A stretch of DNA of 64,000 nt from Nostoc sp. TCL240-02 (GTDB taxonomy: Bacteria > Cyanobacteriota > Cyanobacteriia > Cyanobacteriales > Nostocaceae). Both the position numbers and the translations under genes were made by a program. The stretch spans positions 2,914,501 to 2,978,500 of the forward strand of contig NZ_CP040094.1 in the NCBI RefSeq assembly GCF_013343235.1, read 5' to 3'. Shown here piece after piece: positions 9,881-20,810 of the stretch (the first letter of the stretch is position 1; every line of letters starts with the position of its first letter). A model generated the notes under the pieces. That model had not been told where the DNA came from and made no database searches. It saw only the letters and a list, made by a program, of their open reading frames with translations.

Positions 9881-10108
9881 TTGAAAGTATTTACTACCCA
9901 GTTTGTGACTGAATTGATGCTGTTAGATAATGTACATCAACCGTCTATCCAGCACTATAAATATTGCAGTTATTTGCTAGAAGTTAAACAGCTTCTTACA
10001 GATATGGCAGTAAATATTAGCGGGATGCGAGATACAACAAGGGTGCTAAAAATTAGTTCCAATCCTGTCACCAAAAATCCAAAAAACTTCCACAGATACA
10101 GCAGGTGA
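9881..10108 (+). CDS. Possible small protein in the vnf divergent region
   Basis: A frame of 75 codons starts at a TTG with GGAG 9 bases upstream and encodes MKVFTTQFVTELMLLDNVHQ, continuing with mixed helical sequence and a basic tail. I recognise no family. It lies in the 1.04-kb gap between the divergent VnfH-type and VnfD genes. It may be a relic or a chance frame. Confidence 0.2.
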   Translation: MKVFTTQFVTELMLLDNVHQPSIQHYKYCSYLLEVKQLLTDMAVNISGMRDTTRVLKISSNPVTKNPKNFHRYSR

Positions 10109-10334
10109 ATGAGAAATTTCTGTTTACTCACAGCAAGACAAGTATTATTTTCGCTGCAAAGAAGATACATAAAAAAATCAGTCCAGCCTACGCTATGGCA
10201 ACAGCTTCGCCAAACGAAAAACCGATTTTTAGGCGGCTTTGCTCCACTTCGATTAACGTTATGCCATCACCAATAACTGATGAGGCTGGTCTGATACTCA
10301 CTTCAAAGGAATCTAAGGAGTTTTTATTCTGGTT

Positions 10335-10490
10335 TTAGATTCCCTATAAATAAAGAATATCATACATCTGGCCAATTTACTTGCGCTGATCAATTAATTT
10401 ACAAAGAGTATTCGTGGTTACAATTAGTCATCAGCGAAAGAGCCTCAAAGCCGATAATTGCGTTATTCTGTTGTTGAAAGTTAAGAAAAT
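10335..10490 (-). pseudogene. Relic tail of a PsiE-like gene
   Basis: This copy of the 1447-1600 repeat continues into sequence matching the last codons of the PsiE-like gene. The minus-strand relic reads approximately FQQQNNAIIGFEALSLMTN, with no open frame upstream of it. The remainder of 10109-10335 contains a dispersed repeat (around 10190) and nothing recognisable. Confidence 0.4.
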
Positions 10491-12854
<2,364 letters not shown>

Positions 12855-12873
12855 GCTATTATGCTTCCACATT

Positions 12874-12900
12874 TGCTTTCTTTCATCGTGAAAGAAAGCA
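12874..12900 (+). terminator. Perfect 12-bp hairpin after vnfD
   Basis: TGCTTTCTTTCA and its exact complement flank a TCG loop, 20 bases after the vnfD stop. There is no T-run after it, so it may be a processing or 3'-end-protecting hairpin rather than a classical rho-independent terminator. Confidence 0.5.
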
Positions 12901-12961
12901 TAAAGCAAAGGAACACATTCCCCACGCCATGCAAGAAGTTGCTCGGATTTTGAGAGTAAAT

Positions 12962-13145
12962 AGCTATGTTGCGTAGGCGTAGCCCGTCATAGACATTGTG
13001 ATCGCTTCTCCACGAACGCGAATAGCGTGTCGGAGACAGAGGCTGCGCCCTAAGCGTATGCCACAGGGTTTAGGACACGCTCTGCATAGCCGATTTTTGA
13101 GCAGGGGTATGCTCGCTGTAGGCATCGTAAAAGCACCACAGTCGT
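12962..13145. repeat. Dispersed palindromic repeats
   Basis: Several modules (GCGTAGGCGTAGCCCGTCAT, GCTTCTCCACGAACGCGAAT, GCTCGCTGTAGGCATCG) fill this part of the gap between vnfD and the PEP-CTERM gene. Apparent minus-strand coding here is repeat-derived. The rest of 12855-13523 is AT-rich and has one operator-like site. Confidence 0.7.
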
Positions 13146-13252
13146 AGTTACTCATGAAGTCTTGTCATCCGTATAAGTCGTGCGAAATAAAAAAACTTTT
13201 TACTTAAAGTTTTGATAAAGTCAGCGTTTAATTACGTAGTTGAATTGATTTT

Positions 13253-13269
13253 TTCCAACCAAGTTGGTA
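13253..13269. promoter_or_regulatory. Operator-like palindrome
   Basis: TTCCAA-CCAAG-TTGGTA has the same 6-5-6 geometry as the motif at 5282, with one arm mismatch. It lies about 255 bases before the PEP-CTERM protein gene. Confidence 0.5.
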
Positions 13270-13523
13270 TGATAAATTCAATTAAAAACACAAATTTGTA
13301 TAAAAAATATGCCATAAATACTGTTGAATAATTCATGAAATTTAAATGCTCAGATCAAGGACTATTCAAGCATTAGTAGTAAGGAAGTCGAGACATTTGC
13401 CAGCAATCCTATCTATGCGATCGCCATACATCGAGTGTCACTCACAATGGAGAATCTGCTTGATAAGTTTCTCGCCCTCAACATTTTTGAAACAAGCTAT
13501 TAGTAAATTCAAAGAAATAATTT

Positions 13524-14126
13524 ATGTTAGAAACAAAGTTTTTTCAAAAACCATTAATGGTTATTCTAGGGTTAGCATTAGCTACTGTTTCTACCGCTCA
13601 ACCCTCCAAAGCTGCTACCTTTACTTATCAGGGAGATACAACAAATGAACCGATTTGGCGGCGTGTAGCACCAGGGAATCCTCCCACTCTTATCAGTGGT
13701 GAAAAAGATGGGAATTTGGGAATGAGTGTCCCTTTCAGTGTATTCGATTTTACGGTCGATCAATCAGGTTTATATAATATAAGTGGTGAATCTGAACCTA
13801 CACCACCTGCAAATAGAAAATGGGATATTTTCTTAGCTTTATATCAGGACAGTTTCAATCCCACTGAACAATTAACTAATGTTCTTGTAGCAAATACTAC
13901 TACTAATGGTAGTACTGTTACTTTCAACCGAGAACTCCTTACAGGACAGAAATACTTTTTAGTTACTACTGGTCGTCGAGTGAATGATTTTGGACAGTTT
14001 AGCAACACAATAAGTGGTTCAGGTCAAATTATACCAATTCCTGAATCAGATTCAATACCTGCCATGTTAGTCACGGGTGGTATAACTTTACTACTGTATA
14101 AGCGAAAATTAGGTTTAAAAATATAG
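13524..14126 (+). CDS. Secreted PEP-CTERM protein
   Basis: The 200-residue product has an N-terminal signal peptide (KPLMVILGLALATVSTAQPSKAATFTY, cleavage near AKA/ATF) and a C-terminal sorting signal. The signal consists of a PES motif (IPIPESDSIP), a hydrophobic helix (AMLVTGGITLLLY) and a basic end KRKLGLKI. The mature part is rich in T, S, N and P and probably all beta. PEP-CTERM proteins are exported and handled by exosortase. Its function is unknown; a possible operator upstream suggests co-regulation with the molybdate genes. Confidence 0.75.
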   Translation: MLETKFFQKPLMVILGLALATVSTAQPSKAATFTYQGDTTNEPIWRRVAPGNPPTLISGEKDGNLGMSVPFSVFDFTVDQSGLYNISGESEPTPPANRKWDIFLALYQDSFNPTEQLTNVLVANTTTNGSTVTFNRELLTGQKYFLVTTGRRVNDFGQFSNTISGSGQIIPIPESDSIPAMLVTGGITLLLYKRKLGLKI

Positions 14127-14142
14127 CATTTCTAAATCATTT

Positions 14143-14187
14143 GTAAGTATATCCTCAACTTCTTCAGAAGTTATGGATATGCTTACA
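14143..14187 (+). terminator. 12-bp hairpin after the PEP-CTERM gene
   Basis: GTAAGTATATCC pairs with GGATATGCTTAC (one G-T pair) across a 21-base loop that itself contains CTTCTTCAGAAG. It begins 16 bases after the stop codon. No T-tract follows. Confidence 0.45.
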
Positions 14188-14203
14188 AAGTAGGTATGAC
14201 TGC

Positions 14204-15383
14204 AGAAATGTTGAATGCTGATACAAAACTTTACATTATTAGTTACACTAAGTCTCAAAAGCTTAAATTAGTCAGCAAAACATCATCTCCTCAAACCAAT
14301 GAACATAGCTGATTTTCTGACACATACAAGATTGAAGATAGCGGAATTTATCTAATAGTGTATGTCCCCATTGTTCGGGAATAGATAAAAGCTGTAAAAT
14401 CAGATAGGCTATCAAGCTCACGTAAATTTGTATGGTAATACCATTGACGTTTTTGGTAATGAGTTTGTCAAGTTTTAAGTGCATCTTTAAAAACTTCCAC
14501 AACAATTCAACTCCCCAACGTAATCGATAAATATCCCTAATTTCATCATCATGAACAGCTGCATCTCCCGACTCTGGTAAATTAGTCACTAAGCGAAACT
14601 CGGTTTTTGTCTCTAAATCACAGAAATTAATTACTCTATAAGCTTGAGCATCATCAGATGCACCAACTTTGACCAATCCATTTGAGCCATCAAATTCTAG
14701 TTTCCAATTGTTTTTTATCCGCAAAACAAAATATTTGTTTTCTTGTACTAATTCTTGGATAAATTTTAATCCAGCAAAACCCCTATCCATTACTCCAACA
14801 GCATTTATTGGGAGACTAGACATCATTTTGGAACCAAATTTATAATCATGGTCATGTCCAAAATTGATGAAGTTATCTTCTGGGCTTCCTGTGGAGAGAT
14901 TTAAGGAACTAAACAGCTTGACTTGATGATGACCTAGTACCCATAACAATTTACTTGTGAGAGTAATAATTGTTGAATCTATTGGACAAATTGCATATTT
15001 ATTGTGTAACTTTTTTTGAACTTTCTTCTGTACTAATTCATTTAATTTTTGGTAAATCTCTTGAAAAGGTTTTTGGCTTCGATGTAAATTTGCTTTAGAG
15101 AAAGTAGAAATATCTACCTCAAAACAATTGTTATTTAATCTGTTAAACAAATCTCGCATACTTGTTAAGCTGTTATCCAGGGCATAGGATAGCCAGCACT
15201 CAAAAAACAGACGACTGTTCAATACTGGATAATCGTTTTTTGGCAGGCTTTTCAGTATATCTTTGACAATTTTGGGAAATGAATTTATAATCACAATCAA
15301 ACTAATATATTTTAAGCCTTAGCCCAAAACTACCATATTTTGGGCTATTTTTATCGGATTTTTCTTAACATTCAACACTTCTG
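14204..15383. mobile_element. Complete IS4-family insertion sequence
   Basis: The element of 1180 bases has terminal inverted repeats (CAGAAATGTTGAATGCT at the left, CAGAAGTGTTGAATGTT on the opposite strand at the right) and is flanked by a perfect 9-base target duplication GTATGACTG (14195-14203 and 15384-15392). This is the expected structure of a relatively recent, intact insertion. Confidence 0.9.
14272..15300 (-). CDS. IS4-family DDE transposase
   Basis: The 342-residue transposase has the catalytic triad contexts CPIDSTII (D1), GVMDRGFAG (D2) and the YREK signature in YRLRWGVELLWKFLK (Y-x2-R-x3-E-x6-K), which is diagnostic of the IS4 group. The frame is intact from near the left end to the right end of the element. 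It catalyses cut-and-paste transposition. Confidence 0.92.
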   Translation of the reverse strand: MIVIINSFPKIVKDILKSLPKNDYPVLNSRLFFECWLSYALDNSLTSMRDLFNRLNNNCFEVDISTFSKANLHRSQKPFQEIYQKLNELVQKKVQKKLHNKYAICPIDSTIITLTSKLLWVLGHHQVKLFSSLNLSTGSPEDNFINFGHDHDYKFGSKMMSSLPINAVGVMDRGFAGLKFIQELVQENKYFVLRIKNNWKLEFDGSNGLVKVGASDDAQAYRVINFCDLETKTEFRLVTNLPESGDAAVHDDEIRDIYRLRWGVELLWKFLKMHLKLDKLITKNVNGITIQIYVSLIAYLILQLLSIPEQWGHTLLDKFRYLQSCMCQKISYVHWFEEMMFC

Positions 15384-15470
15384 GTATGACTGCTATAGTT
15401 GCACTCATATAATCAGAATACTCTGTAAGAAAGCTAACTGCCTTTTCTATTATTAGTTAACTACTTGTTT

Positions 15471-15938
15471 TCAGAGAATAGATGCAATCGTCATCCTTTT
15501 GCAGGATATTTGAAGCAGTTTTGCTACTTCTGTTATAAACTGTTCTAAGTCTGAAGGCTTTTGGATATAACTTTGGAATCCAGATGCAAGAGCCTTTTTA
15601 TCCACCTTATCTTCAGAACTACCAGTAAAAGCGATCGCTGGGATTTCTCTTGTTAGTGGAGATGTAAGTGAACGGACTTTCTGTATTAGCGAATATCCGT
15701 TCTCAAATGGCATGTCAATATCGATAATTAAAAGATCCACTTGATATTGTTTAATAATCTCAAATGCTGCAAAAGCATTGGATGCCGTTATTACCTGGAT
15801 TCCATAACTTTCAAAAATATAAGTAATTAAAAAAAGGATATCTGTGCTATCGTCCACCACAAGAATCGTCAATCCTTGAAAAATATCTAAGTTTCTTCTA
15901 TCTTTTTCAGGACGCTTGTCCTCAAAATTATCTGGCAC
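15471..15938 (-). CDS. Single-domain response regulator
   Basis: The 155-residue product consists of a receiver domain. It has acidic residues in LTILVVDDSTD (residues ~23-33), the phospho-acceptor Asp in LLIIDIDMPFENG, the Thr in IPAIAFTGSSE and the Lys in SYIQKPSD. There is no output domain, so it acts through a partner kinase or target as in CheY/Rcp-type proteins. The start is a GTG with GGGAGA about 10 bases upstream. No histidine kinase gene lies next to it. Confidence 0.88.
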   Translation of the reverse strand: MPDNFEDKRPEKDRRNLDIFQGLTILVVDDSTDILFLITYIFESYGIQVITASNAFAAFEIIKQYQVDLLIIDIDMPFENGYSLIQKVRSLTSPLTREIPAIAFTGSSEDKVDKKALASGFQSYIQKPSDLEQFITEVAKLLQISCKRMTIASIL

Positions 15939-16036
15939 GATATAATTGTCTCCCTAGTTACCTAATAAATTACAGAGGAAGTCCTACAGGTGATTACTCG
16001 TGAACTAGCTGCCTAGCGAGCACTATATCAAAAAAT

Positions 16037-16322
16037 TTTTTACCTTTGCAAGCAAATTGGCAATATGTATAATTTTCTTGCTATAAGATGAGTGCCCTGC
16101 CATAGCAGCCTTTTATCTTTTTTTAGTCCATAAACATCTGCGGATGCTTTTTTTGATGAAAGTTCTTGCTCTATACATTCGCGTAGCGAACCATAAGGGA
16201 CAGACACTTGTGTAACCGGAATGTCATACATATTTGGCAGTAAAGTTCTTAGAGATTTCACCAAAGGCAGTCTTTAAAGCGCCAGCATTGTACAAAGAAA
16301 CAGCCCAAACCTGACTAGGCAT
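16037..16322 (-). pseudogene. Relic of a ModA-like binding protein
   Basis: From the ATG at 16322 the minus strand reads MPSQVWAVSLYNAGALKTAF and then a stop. This matches the start of the mature ModA-like protein at 19219 (LSLYGAGSLRNALTEVSQDF). Related sequence continues in another frame (GSLRECIEQ, ASADVYG, LIARKLYIL), matching its GIREQAIETE and TADVFAS regions. Frameshifts and truncation are plain. It lies just upstream of modD, so modA and modD may once have been adjacent. Confidence 0.55.
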
Positions 16323-16473
16323 TGTGACACCAAACTTACCAGTAATCAGTGGTATGACAAATAAATACTTCAAATAAATACTTTTTCATGACTTTTTGTA
16401 CAAAAGTCGATACTACTGCGAGGTTACGAATATCACATTATTAAGTCTGTGAATTGTAGCGATCGCTACTTTT

Positions 16474-16490
16474 TACCAACCATTTTGGTA
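16474..16490. promoter_or_regulatory. Operator palindrome before modD
   Basis: TACCAACCATTTTGGTA has perfect 6-base arms and a 5-base spacer. It lies 44 bases upstream of the modD ATG, the place for a repressor site overlapping or just below the promoter. Confidence 0.65.
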
Positions 16491-16533
16491 AAAAATTGTA
16501 GAGTACTCTAAAAAATAATCTTGAATACCCATA

Positions 16534-17385
16534 ATGAGTGTTTTCTTCTCAGATGAGGCGATCGCTAGGTTAGTTCAGGAAGATGTTCCCTACCTAGATT
16601 TGACAACCTACGGGCTTGGCATTGGCAAGCAACCTGGTGAAATCGAGTTTTCTACCCGTCATCCGATGACCATTTGCGCTACTGAAGAAGCAGCCAGAGT
16701 ATTAAAATATTGTGGTGCCGAAGTTCATTATCAAGTTGAAAGTGGTACAGTCTGCCAAGAGAAGCAATTAATTCTTCAAGCTAGTGGCACTGCTCAAGCT
16801 TTGCACAGTGGCTGGAGAGTTGCTTTAAATTTGATGGAATACGCCTCCGGCATTGCTTCGCGTACAAGAGTATTAGTAGATACTGCTTCATCAGTAAATC
16901 AGTCAGTTTCTATTGTGACTACTCGTAAATGTTTTCCAGGTACTAGAGCGCTTTCCATCAAAGCAGTTCTAGCTGGCGGAGGATTTTTTCATCGCTTAGG
17001 ATTATCTGAAACAGTTCTGATCTTTAACCAACACCTGATATTCCTGGGAGGTATAGGTGGGTTAATTGAGCGTATGAATGAACTGCGACGACAGTTTCCA
17101 GAACAACATATTTGCGTTGAAGTAGATACACCAAAAGATGCTTGTATGGCTGCTCAAGCAGGTGTAGATTTAATTCAGTTTGATAAAATTCCGAGCCGAG
17201 ACCTTGAGCCTCTAGTTTTGAAATTGAAGCAGCAGTATCCAAACTTAAAACTAGCAGCAGCTGGTGGTATTACCTCTGAAAATATAAAGGATTATGCTAG
17301 TACTGGTGTAAATATTTTAGTGACAAGTTCACCGTACTTTGGTAAACCATGCGATATTGCAGTCAAAATGACAATGGCACAGTAG
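16534..17385 (+). CDS. modD: ModD, molybdenum-transport-associated phosphoribosyltransferase-like protein
   Basis: The 283-residue protein is homologous to quinolinate phosphoribosyltransferase (NadC) but of the ModD subgroup, found with molybdate transport genes. Family features are FSDEAIARLVQEDVPYLDLT at the start, LHSGWRVALNLMEYASGIAS, TRKCFPGTR, and the barrel end LAAAGGITSENIKDYASTGV. The exact reaction is not established for ModD. No SD is evident. It stands alone behind a good operator palindrome, with no modABC following it. Confidence 0.88.
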   Translation: MSVFFSDEAIARLVQEDVPYLDLTTYGLGIGKQPGEIEFSTRHPMTICATEEAARVLKYCGAEVHYQVESGTVCQEKQLILQASGTAQALHSGWRVALNLMEYASGIASRTRVLVDTASSVNQSVSIVTTRKCFPGTRALSIKAVLAGGGFFHRLGLSETVLIFNQHLIFLGGIGGLIERMNELRRQFPEQHICVEVDTPKDACMAAQAGVDLIQFDKIPSRDLEPLVLKLKQQYPNLKLAAAGGITSENIKDYASTGVNILVTSSPYFGKPCDIAVKMTMAQ

Positions 17386-17519
17386 GCATTTTTAACTGAG
17401 TTTGATACTTAAGATTGCAGTTGTTAAAACGCAGGAGTTGAGCCAGAAAGAACAGTGCTTAGGCAAGACTTAGAACGGAAGTAAGTGGGCGTTTTAGGAA
17501 GCTATTAAGCAGTTGATGA

Positions 17520-17551
17520 AATAGAGCGATATAGCCATCTATCGCTCTATT
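17520..17551 (+). terminator. Perfect 12-bp hairpin after modD
   Basis: AATAGAGCGATA pairs exactly with TATCGCTCTATT across an 8-base loop, about 135 bases after the modD stop. No T-run follows. Confidence 0.45.
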
Positions 17552-17835
17552 CACTGCACCAGTAATTGTAGCATTTATTTAGTCTATTGGTTGTATACAC
17601 GGAATAGTCTAGTTGCTGTATGGTTTTGCTTCAACTATACTGTCGGGACAACTACAACCCTTCCCCATAACTCGGACAGTTTTCCAATTTACAGGTGAGT
17701 CTCACTTATAAAAAGTTTATTAGCTTGATAGTTACCTATTTATAAGGCAAATAACGACAGCTTCGTTTCTTTACAACATTAAGCTGAACTATTTTAAAAA
17801 GAAATAAAAATTAATTTTGTTAGTGTTTAATTACT

Positions 17836-18114
17836 ATATTAGTTGGTATTTTACTCAATAAGTTGGTATTATCTTCATTAGATTACACAGATATACTTAT
17901 CCATTTGGAAAAACGCAAATCTAACAAGAGGTTTGTGGCTAACTTTGGCGTTAGGATTTATTAGTTTTTAATAACTCATATTAAAAACTAGCTATTTAGT
18001 AGCGTTTGGTAAGGAGTTCAAAGTTTAACGATAGAACCGTTTTTATTTTTATCTAACAGAATCTATTGTCAAATTGCTCAATTTTGGCGATAACGATACT
18101 AATTTTTGGTAAGC
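17836..18114. promoter_or_regulatory. Cluster of TTGGTA half-sites before the molybdopterin-domain gene
   Basis: In the 790-base gap 17386-18177, AGTTGGTATT occurs at 17841 and again at 17861. Further TTTGGTAA copies lie near 18005 and 18106, the last after TACTAA with a shorter spacer. No full 6-5-6 palindrome is present. The remainder of the gap is AT-rich with no gene seen. Confidence 0.4.
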
Positions 18115-18177
18115 AAACAGCTTTGAGCAAAACAATCTAGTTTTTTCAATATTCAATAGTAAACGGAGAAATGTTTT

Positions 18178-18855
18178 ATGCGTTTTACCCGCACGATACC
18201 CATTGCGTATTTAATGCTATCAATACTGGTTTTATGGCAGCCAACTTTAGCTGACTCAAGAAGTAGTCTTCCCTCAGAAAAAGAAGAAAAAACACCTTCT
18301 GTATGGGATAAAAATAAGTGTCTTGGAGGTTCTTCGCAAAGTTTTCGCTTAGGTGGAGAACTCAATAATCCAGCCACTTATAACTTGCAAAAACTGCAAA
18401 ATTTACAAGATGCTTTAAAAAAACAAAATCCAGCATTAGTTACTGAAATCACTGTGAGCTTTCAAACTGGCTCAGGGCCACGAACAGAAACATACTATGG
18501 AATCCCCCTATGGGAATTAATTAATAATCCGAAAGCCGGAGGTGGTCTAAAACCTGGGAATTCTGGGGTAAATAGTAAAAACTCTTTTTTGAGGCAATAT
18601 GTTCTAGTTGATGCCACAGATTGCTATGGTGCAGTCGTAGCTATTGGTGAAATTCAACCTAACTTTGAAGGGAAAACAGTGCTAGTTGCATTTGCAAAAA
18701 AAGGTAGTGATGGTAACGTCGTGCCTTTAACAGATGAAGGATTTGCTCGTTTAGTAGTTCCAGGTGACAAAGCTGGAGGTCGTTACATTAGTAATGTGAC
18801 AAATATCGTCATATTATCTGCTCCTCCTTCTCCTTTGAAACCAAAATATTTCTGA
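18178..18855 (+). CDS. Secreted molybdopterin-binding-domain protein
   Basis: The 225-residue product has a signal peptide (TIPIAYLMLSILVLWQPTLAD) and then a domain like the oxidoreductase molybdopterin-binding fold of sulfite oxidases and YedY. Recognisable parts are FRLGGELNNPATYNLQKLQN, YYGIPLWELI, YVLVDATDCYGAVVAIGEI and RLVVPGDKAGGRYISNV. The Cys that ligates Mo in YedY/sulfite oxidase is not obvious; C in DATDCYG is in the wrong place. It may therefore be a non-catalytic or Mo-binding relative. ATG has GGAG about 12 bases upstream. The context is Mo-related. Confidence 0.75.
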   Translation: MRFTRTIPIAYLMLSILVLWQPTLADSRSSLPSEKEEKTPSVWDKNKCLGGSSQSFRLGGELNNPATYNLQKLQNLQDALKKQNPALVTEITVSFQTGSGPRTETYYGIPLWELINNPKAGGGLKPGNSGVNSKNSFLRQYVLVDATDCYGAVVAIGEIQPNFEGKTVLVAFAKKGSDGNVVPLTDEGFARLVVPGDKAGGRYISNVTNIVILSAPPSPLKPKYF

Positions 18856-18931
18856 TATGGAGGCTAAGGTTATCAGTCTCAATAATATCAGCAATAACTT
18901 CTAGAGACATTTGTAAATCTATTGAGTATGA

Positions 18932-18957
18932 CTGGCGTAAAACAAGTTTTACGCCAG
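18932..18957 (+). terminator. Perfect 12-bp hairpin
   Basis: CTGGCGTAAAAC and its exact complement with a 2-base AA loop lie about 75 bases after the molybdopterin-domain gene. Only a short TTATAT follows. Confidence 0.5.
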
Positions 18958-19026
18958 TTATATCTTCAATAATTAACAAAGCCCAATACGGTTTGGATAA
19001 GCTGTTGAGGCAGGCAAGGAAAAAGA

Positions 19027-19069
19027 GTTATTGAGCAATAATTCTTTCTCAAGAACTGCTCAATAACTG
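19027..19069. terminator. Second long hairpin in the same gap
   Basis: AGTTATTGAGCA pairs exactly with TGCTCAATAACT across 19 bases. Flanking GGCAAG and CTTGCC can extend the stem after a bulge. It lies between the molybdopterin-domain gene and the ModA-like gene, and its role could be termination or mRNA stability. Confidence 0.4.
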
Positions 19070-19150
19070 CTTGCCTTAACTGATAACTTTCTTAACCGAA
19101 GATTGTAAGTAACAAAGTCAACATTTGTCTATATGAAGTAATTGACATTT

Positions 19151-19167
19151 TTTCAACTTAGTTGGTA
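19151..19167. promoter_or_regulatory. Operator-like palindrome before the modA-like gene
   Basis: TTTCAA-CTTAG-TTGGTA keeps the 6-5-6 geometry and lies about 50 bases upstream of the chosen ATG. Confidence 0.55.
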
Positions 19168-19218
19168 ATGTGAGCTTTGAGGATAAAATACCAAAAACTT
19201 GAAGATTTTAGCGAACAG

Positions 19219-20169
19219 ATGAAAAAATATTTTTTGACAGGTTCTTTGGCAGCTTGTGTCTCTAGTGTTCTGATATCAAATCAAGCTTTTGCAGCTAATC
19301 TCAGCTTATATGGAGCAGGTAGTTTAAGAAATGCATTAACGGAAGTAAGCCAAGACTTCACCCAAGAAACAGGAATAGGAACGAATACAGTATTTGGGCC
19401 ATCAGGTATTAGAGAGCAAGCAATAGAAACAGAACTCCAACTGGGACAGCCTACTGCTGATGTCTTTGCTAGTGCAGATATTGGAAATCCCCAAAAACTC
19501 TACATTAAGGGGTTGAGCAGTCAGCCAGTGGAATTTACTCAAAACCAGATTGTAGCGGTGTTTTCATCAAAGTATTCCCAGGTAAAAATTGCACCAAATC
19601 AGGTGTTAGATTACTTATTAAATCCCAACATCAAGTTGGGAATTGCAACACCTATATTAGATCCTCTTGGAGACTACACTCAACAGATATTTACTCAAGC
19701 TAATTCAAAAAACCCTGGTAGGTTTGATACCCTCAATAGTAAAGCCTTGCAATTAACAGGTGGAACGAATTCCCCAATAGTTCCATCAGGACAGGACAGC
19801 TTAGTATATTTTCTTAACAAAACTCAGCAAGCAGATGTTTTCTTAAGTTACTATACTGGCGCGATCGCATCGCAAAAAATTGATCCGAGTCTGCAAGTAG
19901 TTGGACTACCAGATTATTTGTCTGTTGCAGCACCATTCGGTTTAACAGTTATCAAAAATGCTGACCCGAATGCACAGAAACTAGCAGATTATATTTTGTC
20001 AGAGAAAGGACAGCAAATTTTGCATAAGTATGGCTTTACTAGCCCCACCAAATCAGTACCCGAACCCAACTATGTTTGGGGACTATTACTAGCTGCGACT
20101 ATAGGTTTAGCACTCAATAAAAAATTGGCAGAGCCAAAGCAAAAGATACAAGTTGAAAATCTTGGATAA
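19219..20169 (+). CDS. ModA-family substrate-binding protein with a PEP-CTERM anchor
   Basis: The ATG at 19219 gives a clean signal peptide (MKKYFLTGSLAACVSSVLIS, cleavage near AFA/ANL); a TTG start at 19177 is unlikely. The mature part is a type-2 periplasmic binding protein of the molybdate family (LSLYGAGSLRNALTEVSQDF, VFGPSGIREQAI, TADVFASADIGNP, GLTVIKNADPNAQKLADYIL). Unusually it ends with a PEP-CTERM signal: SVPEPN, a hydrophobic helix (YVWGLLLAATIGLAL) and NKK. PEP-CTERM proteins are sorted by exosortase. It may present molybdate, or a related oxyanion, at the cell surface; the ligand is inferred from the family and its neighbours. Confidence 0.82.
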   Translation: MKKYFLTGSLAACVSSVLISNQAFAANLSLYGAGSLRNALTEVSQDFTQETGIGTNTVFGPSGIREQAIETELQLGQPTADVFASADIGNPQKLYIKGLSSQPVEFTQNQIVAVFSSKYSQVKIAPNQVLDYLLNPNIKLGIATPILDPLGDYTQQIFTQANSKNPGRFDTLNSKALQLTGGTNSPIVPSGQDSLVYFLNKTQQADVFLSYYTGAIASQKIDPSLQVVGLPDYLSVAAPFGLTVIKNADPNAQKLADYILSEKGQQILHKYGFTSPTKSVPEPNYVWGLLLAATIGLALNKKLAEPKQKIQVENLG

Positions 20170-20195
20170 ACTGAATCAAAATTGCAGCGATCGGA

Positions 20196-20223
20196 AAATG
20201 ATTGTTGGCAACGGCAATCATTT
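20196..20223 (+). terminator. 12-bp hairpin with GCAA tetraloop
   Basis: AAATGATTGTTG pairs with CGGCAATCATTT (two G-T pairs) across a GCAA loop, 27 bases after the modA-like stop. Beyond it, to 20542, the sequence is AT-rich without an evident gene. Confidence 0.5.
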
Positions 20224-20542
20224 ATATAGCCCTTACTACGAGTGAATCATTCTAAAAAATGAATGACGATTAGCTTATGTACCAATAATTATCAGAATGT
20301 ACCAAAATAATTAAGTAGACACATTACTAAAAACAGTTTTGAATGAATGTTCTGCCAAGCTTTAACTGTCTATTTTACTATTCTAGTATCAACTTTTTCA
20401 GCATCTTCTAATACCAGTATGATATCTAAATTCTTCTGTAAGGGAGAAGATAACATCTCACTAAATGAGGATAATCCAACAATTTGATAATTGTTACTAT
20501 TACTTAGTTCAGAATTATCTTATAACTAAGGAGTATTAAAGT

Positions 20543-20752
20543 ATGGAAGTTAGCGCTCGTAATTCCTTAAAAGGAACTATTAAGAAAATTCACGCAGGAG
20601 CAGTCAACTCTGAGGTCATATTAGAAATTGTGCCTGGGGTGGAAGTAACTGCAATTATTACCAAGGAGTCGGTAGAGCATCTCCAACTTCAAGAGGGCAA
20701 ACAAGCGATCGCTGTGATTAAAGCGTCGGATGTCATAATTGCTACAGAATAG
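20543..20752 (+). CDS. Molbindin (Mop-domain protein)
   Basis: The 69-residue product is a single Mop/TOBE-like domain (MEVSARNSLKGTIKKIHAGA, EVTAIITKESVEHL, KASDVIIATE). The SARN-LKG start and the SDV end are characteristic. Molbindins assemble into oligomers that bind molybdate or tungstate in the cytoplasm as storage or buffer. ATG has AAGGAG 9 bases upstream. A paralog lies at 23923. Confidence 0.93.
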   Translation: MEVSARNSLKGTIKKIHAGAVNSEVILEIVPGVEVTAIITKESVEHLQLQEGKQAIAVIKASDVIIATE

Positions 20753-20810
20753 CTCGATATGAGTAGATAAGTTGTGGCGATCCGCTTATAGAGCGATCGC
20801 TACGCTCATC

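Noticed and set aside
12964..13155. Minus-strand frame after vnfD
   Set aside because: It is entirely within repeat modules.
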